The notes under the pieces: model-generated
What the model was told of the DNA's origin: nothing
The model's database searches: none
The model's input: the letters and a program-made list of their open reading frames with translations, nothing else
DNA from: Akanthomyces muscarius
Taxonomy: Eukaryota; Ascomycota; Sordariomycetes; Hypocreales; Cordycipitaceae
DNA: 64,000 bases
Assembly (NCBI RefSeq): GCF_028009165.1
Contig: NC_079241.1
Coordinates: 868,001-932,000 of the forward strand
Direction: 5' to 3'
Shown: positions 42,810 to 53,141 of the stretch, in pieces
Position numbering within the stretch: the first letter of the stretch is position 1
Layout of the letters: the number at the start of each line of letters is the position of its first letter
Program-made: the position numbers and the translations under genes

Positions 42810-43895
42810 CTAATTCTTCGCGCACCAGTCCTCTACGTGTCGCTTGAAAGCTTGTAGGTAGTTGTGAAACGTCGTCGTCGAACACCATGCCACATGAGGC
42901 GTGACCAAAAGATTCAGCCTGCCGGCCTCGGCTGCGCCCACCTTGAGCAGCGGGCTATCGCCCTCTCGCCAGAATTTCCCGGCGCCGGACGGTTCTTGCA
43001 GGAAGACATCGGTGGCCGCGCCGCCAATGGAGCCCGCTCGCAAAGCTTCGAGGAGCGCCGTCTCGTCGACGATGCCGCCTCGCGAGACATTGATGAGCAG
43101 CGCGTGTCGAGGCATGGCTTGCAGTTCTTGCGTGGATATCAGTCCTAGAGTTTCAGGCCCACGAGGTAAGCAGAGAACAATCACAGAGCTCTGTGCGAGA
43201 ACTTGTGCAAATGGCGCTCTGCCCTCGCTTGCAGAGGCGCCTTTTCGCGCTGCGATGAGTACGCTCATTCCTAAGGAACGACAGAATTCCGCGATACGAC
43301 GGCCTGTCCGGTAAAGATTTGGTTATTTAGAATACGTCCTTTTTCTTCTTTCTCTTGCGAAGACACAGTCTTGAAACTTACCAATTGCGCCATAGCCCAC
43401 AATACCAACCGTCTCATCCCTGCAAGTCATCGGAGGACTCCCCGAGGGGTCGTTGAGTACCGAGGTCAGGGCAAACGTCTTGGTCCATTCATCTGTCTCC
43501 AAAACTGTGTTGTGAAGCTGCACCAAGTGTCGGCGGCTTGCAAAGTACATAGCCAAGACGTGATTGGCCACAGTCTCTGTGTTGGCATTGGGGCAGTTGA
43601 CTACCTTGATGCCTCGGACCGCCGCCAAGTCCGTGTCGATGCAGTCTGTGCCGGTGGCTATAGCCACAATCAATTGGAGCTTGGGAGTCACACTTGCAGC
43701 TAATGTCGGGCCTTTGAGCGGTGTGACGGTCGTGGCGACAATGGTAGCGTCTTGCACGGCGTTTTGAATGGCTTCCGTGGATGAGACTTGCGTAGTGAGA
43801 TTTACAAGCTCGTACGTGTGTGGCCCGGGGAGCTGGAGCAGGCTCGGCGGAATTGGGACATTCCAAGCGTCCAAAGCCACGATCTTGTGATGCAT
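42810..43895 (-). CDS. D-isomer-specific 2-hydroxyacid dehydrogenase
   Basis: Two exons, 43895-43382 and 43303-42810 (335 aa), with a 78-bp intron splitting the NAD-binding motif GYGAIG/RR (GxGxxG). Catalytic residues are Arg in NVSRGG, Glu in FLQEP and His in TPHVAW, all present. The family (glyoxylate/hydroxypyruvate reductase, phosphoglycerate dehydrogenase-like) reduces 2-oxo acids to D-2-hydroxy acids with NAD(P)H in the cytosol. No PTS1 (ends WCAKN). It sits next to the MFS gene on the same strand. It could be a cluster member that supplies a hydroxy or oxo acid (for example glyoxylate-glycine balance), or simply the neighbouring gene. Confidence 0.88.
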
Positions 43896-46800
43896 TATAC
43901 AATGATTTTGCTTGCGCTATGAATTTATTTGAGCGAGAGAGAAAAAGATGCAATAGCCAGCACATTGTAGAGAAGAGGCTTATAAGAGGCTGTTCGTGGT
44001 GACTGTTTTATGGTTGGTCTATACCCAGTTATCCACTGTAATAGTCGATCCAAGGGCGCGCCACAGGCGCTGCAAGTGGAGGCAAGATGTCACCATAGCC
44101 TCCTTGATCTAGTCTCTCTTTACTATTTGGGAAATTAGAGTTCACTGGAATAACCACTTTAAGCGAGAAGCTCTATCACTCGTAATGATATCTCCTATTG
44201 CCGCGTTGCGGCATGCAGTCTTGTTAATCTCCGTGAAGCCACCCCGCGCTACCAATGGCGCCACCAGCCAAAGCTCCAACAGGTGTAGGGCTTACATTCG
44301 TGCTCCTCCTGCCCGTGACAAATATCTTTGGGCGTAGCTTGACGCAGAGTAAGACAGCATTCGAGTTTGCAAGGGTTCTACACCTAAACAGCTTCAAGCG
44401 ACCAATTCAAACTGCAATCCGACGTCTAGAGTAGTACGTACTGTGCTTCTCATATACCTGGTGCCATTGTTGCTTCACTTAATGAGAGAATTCACCGAAT
44501 ATCTTTTGGTTAGCAGGTAAGAAACTTTGCGAAGTATTTGGCCGATGCTACCTGAAGCAGGACGTCGATTGGCGATGTACTTTGCCCAAGCAGGCGGCAC
44601 GGGGAAGGTGTAGACAAGGGTCCAGCTTCCGTTGCGCGGCCTTTGGAACTACCTAGATTGGGCATGGCGGCATCGCCATGGATCTGCATCCGATCTTGTC
44701 CATATGCCACTGGTCACCATGACATTGAAGCTAGCATTGGAGAGACGTGTTTCATTACTCTGCACAACCAAGCACGGTTTGCTAGGCCTAACAAAAAAAG
44801 TTTGACGAGATGAGAGACAGACGAAGTCGACTCCGGAGCGTTGCTATGCGGAGAGTTGAGAGCAAATGAAAAGCTGCGGGAAGAGCCGGTTAGACTCGCT
44901 GCGGCCACCGAACCCTGCTGAAATTAAGCCGTAGCGGACCTTTAACGTAAGCCGTAGCCGATGGCACCACATCAGCCTGTAGTGCGAATTAATCAACGTA
45001 GCTGGTTGTACTAATAAGTAAGTGAAACAACGGAGAGCGTAGTTGTGGTGATTTTATTCTGTGGCTCGCCGTACTGGATGCTTACAACCATCCCTGTCCC
45101 TCACTGAACGCAAGTACATGCCGCCGTCCAACGAGCGAACGCTTTCAGCTGGACGGCTCTGTGTAAGCACCTTGCATGCCAACGCTCGGCCGGCTTCTAT
45201 CATCATACGGAGCATATTACAAAGGCTGCCTTGCAGGCAATACGCGTGCCACTGACACAGCACGGCTCTGGCGCCGTGATGCACACCTCGTGGGGTAAAG
45301 TAGACCACTGATATTCCGGTCGGACATATCAGACTTAGTCTTATTATTGAGAAATCTTCAACGCTTTTCTCGTTCTATTTCGGGTGTATCGCCGTACAGT
45401 AACTTTCGTGAGGTCGGAGAGCGTCTGGTGCGAGGATGGTTTCGCAGGGCACAATGCGTGAGAACCGCATTCTGGGAATAACATAGTGCCCAGAGTCTGC
45501 TTGCCTGCAACCGAGGTGACGTGAAAAAACGAGCTGGTGCGTCGGAAGCAATGCGGGTTGGCACTGTACGCTGTCTTTTGCTTTTTGCAAGGTTGTCGTG
45601 GGCATCTTGCTATGGAAGAATTGTGTGTGGCGCGGTGATACGGCTCGCCTCCAGGTCTGTCTAAAATGTGCAGCACAATGCAGCTCACCTCTTCAAGCAA
45701 GTGCTCGTAGGAACTTCATTATTCGTGCAATGCGTAGCATACACAATCTCAATTCTGCACAACATGATTTGGATGCTTGCACATCGAGCTCCAATGAATA
45801 AGCGGGCTCAACTGCACAATTTTTATTTTTTTTGCGACGGTCGAATGGCGGTCAAGCAATTGCAAAAACGGCCCATTCAAAGCCGCAAAGCCGAGATTAA
45901 AACATCCACAGTCAATCAATTGACCCAATCATCATTTTGTATTCGTTAGAATCCTTGGCTGTTTGGTGAAATCTCCGTTTGCTCGGCCAGGCAGCGGTGC
46001 CAGCTGCAGCAGGCAGCACTGCGGCTGGACGCTGCTGCCTACGCGGAAGTGGAACCCGTGTCACCTCAGATTCTGCCACGCCAGCCTCACCGCCCAACAC
46101 ACAACTTCTATAAAACTGCGAGGCGCCGCCGCAACTTTTAGAATTTTTTTTCCTTTCTTCTTTAGCTCTCTTTGCCTATTGGCTTAGATCAAGTGTAGTA
46201 TCTGTTCTTTTCAGTTTAATCTCTGAAAGGTCTCTACTGAGACCGTTCTACGATTATTCCTATTTTTGGCCTACGGATGGTTTCCTCTGTGCTTGCGCAT
46301 GATTCCATTCACAGTGTTCCTGGTATTACACTGCCTCCAGGTAACGCGAACAACCAAGATCTTCTTTTTTCTTTTCATTGCTTGCGTTTGGCTTGTCCAA
46401 CGTGGTGAAGAAGAGACTGTAGATGCTCAGCAAGCATATCGAATTGCGGCAAGCTCTGGCAGCCGATCAAACGCTCGAGACGCCTGGTTGGGTAGGTAGT
46501 GTCGCGTGCAAATTTGACGCTGTAAAACTGCGTGGTGAGCCCTCGAGCTGGAGTAGTTTTGATGACCCCCGACAATCGCGATTCATGCCTGCCTTACGGC
46601 CGTAGCCACGTAAAGACACCACGTAAAGACACCTGTAATCAGAACGTTGCCCGTCGGATTGCCTCATCTTTTGGACCAGTAACAATTGAATCGGCGTCGT
46701 AAAGCCAGTCCTGCCACCCACATCTGTGCTGTGTTGCACCCGTACATCCTCTGGCAATCTACGCTGCCCCTCCACCCACTCCGAGAAAAGCTCCCCACTG

Positions 46801-46896
46801 TCGCTAGAAGGCATTCTCAGCGCAGCACCGCGACAACAGAAAACCCAGGAACGCGACACCGACCCTTGACACGGATTGAAGCTCGGCATACACACA
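43896..46896. other. Gene-poor 3-kb stretch right of the cluster
   Basis: No convincing gene in 3 kb. Short frames (for example a 59-codon one at 44255-44434 with one hydrophobic stretch) lack support. The last 0.3 kb should be the promoter and leader of the LSm8 gene. A repeated word CACGTAAAGACAC is seen at about 46607-46632. Confidence 0.45.
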
Positions 46897-47411
46897 ATGG
46901 CGTCTCTAGGAAGCTATCTCAACAGTAGGAAACCCGCCTCTGCCCTCTGGCCGCGCGCTGCGAAGCTTGACTGTGGTGCGCGCTCCCAAGCTAACTTTTT
47001 GACCTTCCTCCAGAAAAGGTTCTCATCATCACGGCCGACTCGCGGATCCTGGTCGGCACATTAACCGCCTGCGATAATTCTACAAATCTAGTACGTCGAA
47101 CTCGGCACACACACCGACAAGTCCAGCGTGACCAGACGGTTTGCGCAGAGAGCCTGCGACCGGGTGGTCGAGGCGGTGGACAGGCAAAGCGGCATTGCTA
47201 ACCCCCGCGCGTCTAGGTACTCAGCAATGCTGTCGAACGAATCATCCGGACGCCAGACGACCCCGAACCGTCGGCAATCGATCCCCTGGGCGTCTACATT
47301 GTGCGCGGCGACAACGTGTGCTCCATAGGGCTGGTGGACGAGCAGCTGGACGACAGCATCAACTGGACAGAGGTCAAAGGGTCGGTGATAGGCGGCATCA
47401 AGCATGTCTAG
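46897..47411 (+). CDS. lsm8: U6 snRNA-associated protein LSm8
   Basis: Three exons, 46897-46924, 47014-47090 and 47217-47411, give 99 aa. Introns of 89 and 126 bp have GCTAAC branch points and AG acceptors. The protein reads MASLGSYLNKK.. then Sm1 motif VLIITADSRILVGTL with CDNSTNLVL, then Sm2 motif GVYIVRGDNV, the IVRGxN form typical of LSm proteins. Length and N-terminus match LSm8, which replaces LSm1 in the nuclear LSm2-8 ring that binds the 3' end of U6 snRNA. A normal core gene, just right of the gene-poor stretch. Confidence 0.93.
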
Positions 47412-47784
47412 CCAAATGACTCCAACTCGAGTCGAAAAACAACCTGGACGTGGCGTCCGTCGAGCGCTTACTGTTCCGGTCATGCCTACGCAGAGCACCG
47501 CCTACTGCTGCCGTGGATTCGGCCGCGTCTACATATATATTTTTTCTGCTTTGCATTTTTCTTTCTTACCACGCTCAAGACTAGCTTTTGCTTTACTTGC
47601 ACGCAATGAGGGACGGCGTTTTTTTTTCTGGTTGGAAATTCGGAGATAGTGGCAGGCTAGCGCATTTTGCAACTTGTTAATGCAAACAAACACTGCATTG
47701 CTATTCACATCAAGACATCCTCCACTGTCGAAAATAAAATATGACATGTACACTTCTATGTCTATCAAACACTCATATCATTAT
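47412..47784. other. Convergent intergenic region
   Basis: 373 bp between the 3' ends of LSm8 (plus) and the nucleoside hydrolase (minus). A T8 run near 47620. No gene. Confidence 0.5.
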
Positions 47785-49288
47785 TTACTTTGCTAATCCG
47801 AAAACCCGCTGCAGGAGCACCTCCTTGAAGATTTCCTCACCAGGCGTTCCCACTACCCGGTAGATGCGGTTACGCTTGAGGACGCTCAACCAGCCCAGCT
47901 CGTCACCCTCGGCCTGGTCGAGCCTCAGGACCTCGGGGTCGTTGCGCGGGTCCACCGATGCGAGGAACGCGGCCTCTGCGGGGCGCAGCTTGCCGCGGTG
48001 GTCGACAATGTGCTGGCCGCGCGACCACTGGCCCTCGGTCTCGATGCGGATGTCCTCGGCCTCGGTGAGCTTCCACTCCGGGTCGTTGTCGCGGGCGAGC
48101 GCGTACCACACCGTCATGGGGTCGTGCAGCGACAGGCCGGCCTCGGTCTCCGGGCCCAGGATGCTCGCAATCTTGGCAAACGCGCCGCCGACAAAGTGCT
48201 GCACCCAGGCGGCCAGCGGGCTGCCCGAGGCCACGACGGGCGCCATGGTCGCGGAGAAGTACTTACTGGACAGCTCGTGCGGCTCCGTGATGTCGAGGGG
48301 GCAGAGCACGACGCGCAGCGGCCGCGACAGGTTCTCCGGGTACGGCGGCAGCGCCTTGTTCACCGTGGCCGGCGGCAGCGTGGCCGAGGGCGTGAGCGAG
48401 CTGAGGGCGAAGACGCGCGCCGCGGCCACGGCGTCGGCGTACGTGTTGAACTCGGCGACGGGGGTGATGTTGCCCTGGACCTTGACGGCGCCGCCCATAA
48501 CGACGACCTCCTTGGCCCGGAGGAAGGTCTCGGGGTCCTCGGACGCGGCGAGGGCCGCGTTGGTCATGGGGCCGACGGTGAGGATGGAGACGCTATCGAC
48601 GGGGTTCTCCTTGAGGAGGCGCAAAATCTCCTTGTGCGCGAGCTCCCGTGAGGGCGTGAAGAGTGGCGAGATCTTTTCCAGGTTCGTCTCGGACGAGCCC
48701 TGCTCGCGGAAAATTTGCAGCCACTTCTCGGGAGGGCTAAAGTCTGGGAACGTGGCATGAACGTTGTGAAGACCATCCAGACCGTCTATAGAGGAAGTTT
48801 GCATGTTAGTTTCCAGACGGGGAACACGGCAGTCATGTTCTCTTGGGGATATGACGTACGGAAGTGGTCAAACTTGAGATTCTTTTCCTCCAGAGGATGC
48901 TCTGCGCCGAGAGCAACCACGGGCTTACATGCCTTGAGAGCCTCAAAGCCTTCAGGGCGGCCGTTGGCTTTACGCCAGGCCATTTCCTTCTCAATCACCT
49001 GCATCATGCCGACGACGTTGCGTCCACAGCTGAATTCCCAGTCAGCAATAGTATGGGAGACAGGTGGCGGGCAGGAACCAAAGAACTCACCATTCCAGAG
49101 GCACATTGCCATAAGTGACCGAGATCATGATAACCTCAACCTCCTCCTTGCTGGCACTGAGAGCCAACAGCATAGCCATGACATCATCCACGCCTACAAT
49201 CTCGTTAGTTTGCGTGAACCAGACATTTGCGCTGCATGTAGATTGACCTACCGGGATCGGTGTCGATGATAATCTTTCGGGGAGCCAT
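47785..49288 (-). CDS. Inosine/uridine-preferring nucleoside hydrolase
   Basis: Four exons, 49288-49252, 49193-49091, 49029-48860 and 48785-47785 (436 aa), with introns of 58, 61 and 74 bp. The N-terminal metal and ribose site IIIDTDPGVDDVMAML spans intron 1, the second motif VTYGNV lies at the end of exon 2, and VSILTVGPMTNAAL and VVMGGAV follow. These are hallmarks of the IunH family, which splits ribonucleosides into base and ribose using a bound calcium ion. At 436 residues it is longer than the bacterial enzymes (about 310), with an insertion around KANGRPEGFEALK as in fungal homologues. Function: purine/pyrimidine salvage, cytosolic. No link to the cluster. Confidence 0.92.
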
Positions 49289-51902
49289 GTTGCCGAGATT
49301 GGTGCAATAGCGATAGAGAAAGTTAAGCAAAGAGGAATTAAAAGCAACTTATAAAAGAAGATTGAAGAGCAAAATGTGACTGTAAAGGATCAAGTTAGTG
49401 GCTCGCTCGGTAAAAAAAGGTTGTGGAGAGAACCCCGCAGTCGTACTACTTGATGGGACAAGAGTTGTAGGACAGAATCAGTAGTTTATATATCTGCCAG
49501 GCGCTTACTGTACGTACGCGACGATTTCTGATTTATATCGCTTCAGACGTAGATGTCACAAAATGTAACTTTGTAGGCGTTGCAAGAATTTAGGCCACCG
49601 TGCCGGATGCCTTCTCGGATACATGTGCGGTGGGTCATGGCGTACTTTTGCTTTGCTATCGGCGCCGCCACGACAGAAGCTCTGCGGGCGTCTCCGGCCG
49701 GGCGCCGGCTTCGTTCTCGCAGCATTTCAAGCGAAGCACGTCTTGATGTTGAAAGTGTGCTTCAAAAACCGAGACAATCGGGAAAGGTGTCTGGAGATCT
49801 CTTGAGACATTTGGGCGCGCCCTTGGGTGCGAACCGCAGGAGAAACAGTTCGCAGCATGGCCACGTGTGGACAAATCCGGCCGTGAAGGCGGCTAGCCTT
49901 GGACTCGATCTTGTGGCGCATCAGGCTTGCTCTTCGCTACCTACACACTTGATCCTGCATGACAAATATAGATGAACCGGGCCTTGCCATCTGGCTTCAA
50001 CTTTTACAATTACGGAATTGGGGTGAATGAGCATGGCATGGCTACTGGGTAAGAAAGCTGTGCCGTAAAGCTGGCATCCTTGGACGCGGTTGAAGCTTAA
50101 AAGAACCCTGACGTCTCATGCAGCGACGTTACAAGGTGCCATTGCATCGGGGCAGAAGCATACATTATCCGTAGGCTGCACGCTGCCATCTTATATAGAT
50201 CTGGTTAGTATCCGCAAAGGCAAAGATCTACGCGCAGCCACTTGTCCGCCCGATAGGATGGACGAACCCAGACTGTCGGCTTGTGATTGCCTGCGGATCT
50301 GCGATCAAAACTCCCAGAAGACGTAAGAGGCCCATGCTTGCTTTGCAACACCTCGTCGCCAGTCTTGTCGCCAGTCTTGAATTATACCAAGAAAGATCTC
50401 GCCACCGTGGTTCGCAAGAGCTTTGCTGGTTTTCTCCTAGACACCATGGGGCAAGGCAGAAGAATTTCTGCTGCTCATGCGGCCCGGAGCAAACCCAATC
50501 GTTTCCATCTCTGGTGTTCTCTTCGGCGCAACAGAATAATGGCGCCACGGTGGGCGGCGGCCGGCTCGCCCGTGCCTTGGAGCAGGCGCCTGAAGCCGGA
50601 CGCGATCCATGCGCTTCACAGCTGGCGGGCCGCGTACCGAGGACGAGCTACAGCTACAACTTTGTGGATCCCAATAGCCACGGCCTGACGATAGAATGGC
50701 CGAGTGTAAAGTTATCTACAGCGGCATGGTGGGTGTTGGCAGAATGGTGCTGGTTTCCAACGAGTCACGGCTGTAGCAGCGCTGGCCTGACATTCTGTCT
50801 TGGCGCGTCGTGGTCATGCTCATCAAGGAGGCTGTACCATGATGAAATTATCGTGGAGCCTCTGTAATTAGGTTCGAGGATTGATAGGGTTTTGTACCGA
50901 GGGGGTGCTGAGATTGACGACTGCGTAGTCTGTGTGAGCACAAGTGTGCAATTGACCTTGGATTGTACGATATGGCAGCAGCAAGTAGGTATGGCGGTTG
51001 GATGTAGGTAGGTAGGTAGTTCTGCAAACACTGAGCTGATGGCCACTCCCACTCCCAGCGGCGACCTGTCCCAAGTTTTTGGACGCTCAGGGTCGTCGAG
51101 GACGCCCCGCTTCCCCTGAAACCCAACAAACTCCCAATGACAGACAGGGGCCAGGTGCTAAAGGCAATTTCTTTCAGTGGCTTTTAGGCGGCGGCCAGTT
51201 TTTGTCCAGCGCCCTGGTGTACCTCCCAGCCAGCCCTGAACAGTGGAAAAGTCAACACCCTCAGCGCCCACTGCACTGTGCCAACAGCAATTCACACGCT
51301 GCTGTAGACATCCACACCCTGCTTGCCTGCTGGCCTTCCATCCGCGTCGCTCAGGGTTAGCCAAACATGGTCTAGCGGCCTGGCCGTGGTGGCCGCCCTG
51401 GCTGTGTCTCGATTGGCGACGTAGCCAGAACGCAGCAACCACACACAAACTCACTTGGCTCGTTGGCGCGAGTGTCCTTGAGCCACCTTTTCTCCCATTG
51501 AGCCATCATCTTCTTCTTGCATCCCACTTGATTCCCCGCCATCGTCTCGTCCCATCACGGCTTCTCGCCCGGACTTTCTCTTCTCTTCTGTGTTTCTTGC
51601 CCCCTTATTCCGGCCTCTGCCTCCTGTGCTTCCGCCTCGCCTGATTCTCCAGACAGGTGGCCACGTATCGCTGCAATCCCACCTTTGATCGACAATACAG
51701 CAATTCCGCCCGGCCATCATCGACTCGAGCATCTGCATCGACTAGCTACCGCTGCCAGCGCTTCCAAAGCTGCCTTGAATTCCCTGTCGACTGCCTTGAC
51801 GACTGCAACGGACCAGCCACCACTGCCGTGTCGCACGCCCTGACGACTATCCCGTCCCGTCACCTCGCTCCCGCCACCCACCCCGATACAAGCACCGCCA
51901 TC
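49289..51902. other. Gene-poor 2.6-kb stretch
   Basis: No supported gene. Overlapping frames at 50283-50867 exist on both strands without domains. Positions 51400-51900 form a C/T-rich leader before the next gene. Confidence 0.45.
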
Positions 51903-53141
51903 ATGACTGACTTGAATCTCCTCTACACGGTTGGTGGCTATGCCGCCATCTTTGGTGTTGGCTACGCCATATACCACCTTTCCACCCGGCCTGATGCAAA
52001 GCGACGAGCTGCCGTTGCCAAGGCCAAGGCTGCTCAGCCCGAAGTTCGCAAGGAGGACAGAAAGAAGAAGCAGCGCATGGAGGCGTTTGCTCAAGATGCA
52101 CAGTCTGCCTCCAAGACCGCCCCGACCTTTCCCCCTGAGGTCAAGGAGCCTGAGGCTAGCACGACCACCGGCCGTGACACCATGGACGACTCCGCCGCCA
52201 ACCGCGAGTTTGCTAAGCAGCTCTCCAAGGCCAAGGAAGGCACCAAGTTTGCCGGCAGATCTGACGCGAAGCAGCGCGAGAAGTCCGTCAAGCAGTCCAA
52301 GGCCTCTCAGATGGACGGCGCCAAAAAGGCCGCCAAGGCCGAAGCCGCTGCTCCTGTCGCCCCCGCCGCCCCGGCCGAGCCCGAGACTTCCGCCGATGTC
52401 GAAGAGCCGGTCGAGGAAGAGACTCCTGCGGTGCCCGCCGAGGCTGGCCGCATCGACGATATGCTTGAGCCCAAGGCTGCTGCTCCAAGTGTTCTGCGCC
52501 TTAGCGAGTCCAAGCCTACTCAGCAAAAGAAGAAGGAGAGCAAGCCCGTCGAGAAGCAAGAGACCAAGAAGCAGCGGCAGAACAGAAAGAAGGCCGAAGC
52601 TGCCAAGGCTGCCCGCGACGAGGCCGAGACTGAGCGCAAGACTCTTGAGGAGAAGCAGCGCCGCCAGGCTCGTGTTGCCGAAGGCCGCGCTGCCAAGGAT
52701 GGCTCCCAGTTCACCAACGGTGCCGCCGCTGCCTGGAAGCAGGGTGCTCCTAACGGCGCCAGCGCTCCCAAGACCAATGGTGAACTCCACGCACCTCTCG
52801 ACACGTTTGAGCCCGTTTCTGCCCTGACTAAGAAGCAGACCAATGGCGCCGTCAACGCTGTGCCCGCTGTAGTTGAGCAGCCTGCTCAGCAGGATGAGGA
52901 GCAGTGGAGCACCGTCAAGGCCAAGAGCTCCAAGAAGAAGACGGCTGCGGCCAGCAACTCGGGTGACGAGGAGCCTGTCGCTGCCCCCAAGGCTGCCATC
53001 CTGGCTGCCCCTGTGACCAAGCAGGCCGCTCCCAAGAGCAATGGAAACAGCGCCAACGCTAAGAAGGCATTCGGAGGCTCATTCTCTGCTCTGACGAACA
53101 ACGACGAGGCTGAGGAGGAGGAAGAGGAGTGGGAGGTCTGA
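51903..53141 (+). CDS. Membrane-anchored Lys/Glu/Ala-rich fungal protein
   Basis: Single exon, 412 aa from ATG 51903. The open frame extends upstream, but that part is C-rich leader, and this ATG begins a good N-terminal membrane anchor (residues about 5-24, LLYTVGGYAAIFGVGYAIYH). The rest is highly charged, probably coiled or disordered: KAKAAQPEVRKEDRKKKQR, an Ala/Pro/Glu-rich segment (about 150-190), a basic helix with KKQRQNRKKAEAAK (about 215-270), then EEQWSTVKAKSSKKK and an acidic C-terminus (EAEEEEEEWEV). I do not know a function; similar-looking ascomycete proteins are annotated as hypothetical. Topology suggests an ER or other membrane protein facing the cytosol and possibly binding ribosomes or RNA, which is only a guess from charge. 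Confidence 0.82.
   Translation: MTDLNLLYTVGGYAAIFGVGYAIYHLSTRPDAKRRAAVAKAKAAQPEVRKEDRKKKQRMEAFAQDAQSASKTAPTFPPEVKEPEASTTTGRDTMDDSAANREFAKQLSKAKEGTKFAGRSDAKQREKSVKQSKASQMDGAKKAAKAEAAAPVAPAAPAEPETSADVEEPVEEETPAVPAEAGRIDDMLEPKAAAPSVLRLSESKPTQQKKKESKPVEKQETKKQRQNRKKAEAAKAARDEAETERKTLEEKQRRQARVAEGRAAKDGSQFTNGAAAAWKQGAPNGASAPKTNGELHAPLDTFEPVSALTKKQTNGAVNAVPAVVEQPAQQDEEQWSTVKAKSSKKKTAAASNSGDEEPVAAPKAAILAAPVTKQAAPKSNGNSANAKKAFGGSFSALTNNDEAEEEEEEWEV

Noticed and set aside
44255..44434. 59-codon frame with one hydrophobic stretch (MAPPAKAPTGVGL..)
   Set aside because: No homology recognised, no second exon, no Kozak-like context; could be chance.
44880..45000. Possible tRNA-like arms near GTTAGACTCGC
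   Set aside because: No complete cloverleaf or T-arm consensus could be drawn.
50283..50867. Overlapping 133- and 194-codon frames
   Set aside because: No domain and no codon bias; the opposite strand is open as well.
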